Origin: CAVREM01 sp963728825
Lineage (GTDB): Bacteria; Acidobacteriota; Vicinamibacteria; Vicinamibacterales; CAVVIG01
Length of the DNA stretch: 64,000 bases
Assembly: GCA_963728825.1 (NCBI GenBank)
Contig: CAVSLA010000004.1
Coordinates: forward strand, 310,001-374,000
Direction: 5' to 3'
The notes under the pieces are model-generated. The model was given only the letters and a program-made list of their open reading frames with translations, was not told the DNA's origin and made no database searches. The number at the start of each line of letters is the position of its first letter. Within the stretch, counting starts at the first letter, position 1. The position numbers were made by a program, and so were the translations under genes. Shown one piece after another: positions 62,778 through 64,000 of this stretch.

Positions 62778-62796
62778 CGGACCTCTCAGGTCCGCA
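62778..62796 (+). repeat. Family B palindrome inside dnaE2
   Basis: GCGGACCT (62778-62785), loop CTC, AGGTCCGC (62789-62796), translated in frame as ADLSGPQ. Confidence 0.75.
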
Positions 62797-62969
62797 GCGC
62801 CCGCGGCGCTTCGCCTCGCTCGACGCACTGGTCGCGCACGCGGGCCTGCGCCGTGACGAGATCGTGACGCTCGCCGACATCGGCGCGCTCAATTCGTTCG
62901 GCTACGATCGGCGCTCGGCGCTGTGGCAGGCAGAAAGAGCCGTTCGCCCCTCCGGGGCGCTCTTCGGGG

Positions 62970-63044
62970 ATGAGGACGCAGAGGGAGCAAAGGACGCAGA
63001 GGCTACGTCGACTCCCTCTGCGTCTGCGTCCTCTGCGTCCTCGT
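62970..63044 (+). repeat. Nested inverted repeat inserted in dnaE2
   Basis: Outer arms GAGGACGCAGAGG (62972-62984) and CCTCTGCGTCCTC (63030-63042), perfect over 13 bp. Inner arms ACGCAGAGG (62994-63002) and CCTCTGCGT (63015-63023). Translated as the low-complexity DEDAEGAKDAEATSTPSASA. Its AGGACGCAGAGG unit is of the same kind as the simple repeats at 52510 and 59860. Confidence 0.8.
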
Positions 63045-63480
63045 CTGAGTTCTGTCCATTGAAGCCCATGACCGAATCCGAGCGTCTTGTCGCCGATTAT
63101 GCCGGCACCGGCTTGACCATCGGCCGCCATCCCATGGCGCTACGGCGCGAGGAGCTTGCGATGCGCGGCGTGCTGCGGGCGATCGATCTGCGCCAGGCGC
63201 GGCAGGGACGAGTCGTGCGGGTCGCCGGCATGGTGATCACCCGTCAGCGGCCAGGCACCGCCAAGGGATTCGTGTTCCTGACGCTCGAGGACGAAACCGG
63301 CGTCGCGAACATCATCGTGCGTCCCGATCTGTTTGCCCGCGACCGCATGGTGATTGTCGAGGAGCCGTTCCTCGTCGTTGAAGGTGTTCTGCAGAATCAG
63401 GACGGGGTCATTGCCGTCCGCGCCGAAGCGGTGCAGGGCATGCGCGGCGTCGACATCGACTTCGACGCGCACGACTTTTA

Positions 63481-63965
63481 TTAGCGTCTGCCCACCTTCA
63501 CGACGACCCCGGCGTGCATCCGCAGCCCGTGAAACGGCTCATCGTCCGTAACCAGCTGCTGATAATCGGCCCCCACTCGAACACCGAGCCCGCGCCTGAG
63601 CCAGAAATCGACGCCTCCACCTGGCTGGACCACGAAATATGGTTCGCCGCCGGCCATGACCAGGCCTCCGAGGACGTGGGCGTAGACCCTGCGGCGCGAG
63701 TTCAGTGCGGAGCTGAACCGGGGTCCGGCGAGCAGCCATAACGCGAACTCGCTTCCGGTCACCTCACCAGTCAGTCCGAGCCCTCGATTGTTGGCGAAGT
63801 AACCGAGCTGGTCACCCCGGGAAGTGCCCCTCCCAGATGGATTTCTGTCAGCAATGACGCGCCCACCGAGACCTCGGTCAACCTGTTCTGCGCGAGCGCG
63901 GGAGCGGCCGCCAGCGACAACAGGCCGGTGCACGCGATGGATCGGAGGCCTGGCAGTCGGGTCAT
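63481..63965 (-). pseudogene. Outer-membrane beta-barrel-like protein, frameshifted
   Basis: Start at ATG 63965: signal peptide LRSIACTGLLSLAAAPALAQ, then TEVSVGASLLTEIHLGGALPG. After a frame change near 63800 the next frame continues LGYFANNRGLGLTGEVTGSEFALWLLAGPRF...VYAHVLGGLVMAGGEPYFVVQPGGGVDFWLRRGLGVRVGADYQQLV and ends GVVVKVGRR. Alternating hydrophobic strands suggest a small eight-stranded barrel. Function unknown. Converges with dnaE2, overlapping 4 nt. Confidence 0.6.
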
Positions 63966-64000
63966 GTTTCGGGCCCTCTACCAGGTATTGCGAAACCGGG

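Larger units (their letters stand above)
59900..63484 (+). pseudogene. dnaE2: Error-prone DNA polymerase III alpha subunit DnaE2, with inserts and two frame changes
   Basis: Full-length DnaE2 over ~1190 codons, longer than the usual ~1050 because of in-frame inserts. PHP domain: YVELHTASAFSFLQGASLPETLA, then (after a missing base near 59985) RAAELGYRALALLDRDGVYGAPRFHKAARAVGIRPIIGAELTI. The polymerase core has GRGSAANSAVCYSLGITAVDP, PDIDLDLPSGDRRERVIQ and QWDKDDCADMGIVKVDLLGLGMM. After an extra base near 62022: REPVVYPHASLEPIL, FALYGFPESHAASFALLAYASAYLK. C-terminal OB fold ends ADFDAHDFY-like. Inserts: element A at 60117-60245, 61717-61798 and 62598-62674, a zinc ribbon, family B, and a 75-nt inverted repeat. 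Confidence 0.88.

Overview
The window looks like a chromosomal segment of an Acidobacteriota bacterium, probably class Vicinamibacteria. This is inferred from gene families, not from a marker gene. The evidence is the high GC content, a carboxypeptidase-regulatory TonB receptor of the Oar type, an acidobacterial-type duplicated orphan permease next to a PadR regulator, vWA-related proteins of the acidobacterial type, and secreted zincins with an unusual metal motif. No rRNA, tRNA, CRISPR array or complete insertion sequence is visible.

Layout. 1-1496: end of a pst phosphate ABC operon (pstC partial, pstA). 1509-15077: secreted proteins (glycerophosphodiesterase, two parallel beta-helix proteins, one with three tandem carbohydrate-binding modules), a compact arsenic cluster (arsM divergent from arsR-arsN2), a VOC protein, a TonB receptor and a putative zincin. 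15074-21254: glgC, a DUF47-PiT phosphate transporter, and a phoB/phoR two-component pair with a DUF3891 gene. 21378-22661: glycine-zipper protein and NiCoT-like transporter. 23000-42681: a long Tad/Flp pilus locus. It begins with two receiver-less sigma54 activators and three PilZ-like proteins, has a good sigma54 promoter before flp1, and runs through flp1-flp2-tadV-tadE-cpaB-cpaC-tadG-cpaE-cpaF-tadB-tadC to a 32-residue peptide, a TPR protein, a MoxR-like ATPase, a double-vWA protein and a TonB-C-like protein. 42719-55217: dipeptidase, radical SAM enzyme, gene remnants, msrP with a PadR gene, a second PadR gene with an orphan permease, and secreted unknowns. 55240-57456: methyltransferase and MFS exporter. 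57594-63484: the SOS mutasome imuA-imuB-dnaE2. 63481-63965: an outer-membrane protein.

Two things stand out. First, structured repeats lie inside reading frames. The most striking is a ~75-nt two-hairpin element with compensatory base changes. It occurs five times, only in imuB and dnaE2, always on the same strand and in the same reading phase (peptide PVLDTRE...). Other palindromic repeats sit in dnaE2, imuB, a TolB-like gene, a membrane-protein gene and a signal peptide. Second, single-base frameshifts cluster in some genes (37.2-40.3 kb, 47.9-51.8 kb, 55.9-60.0 kb, with single cases elsewhere) while 21.3-36.9 kb is free of them. Most need one base removed to restore a conserved frame. They may be sequencing errors and are flagged gene by gene.
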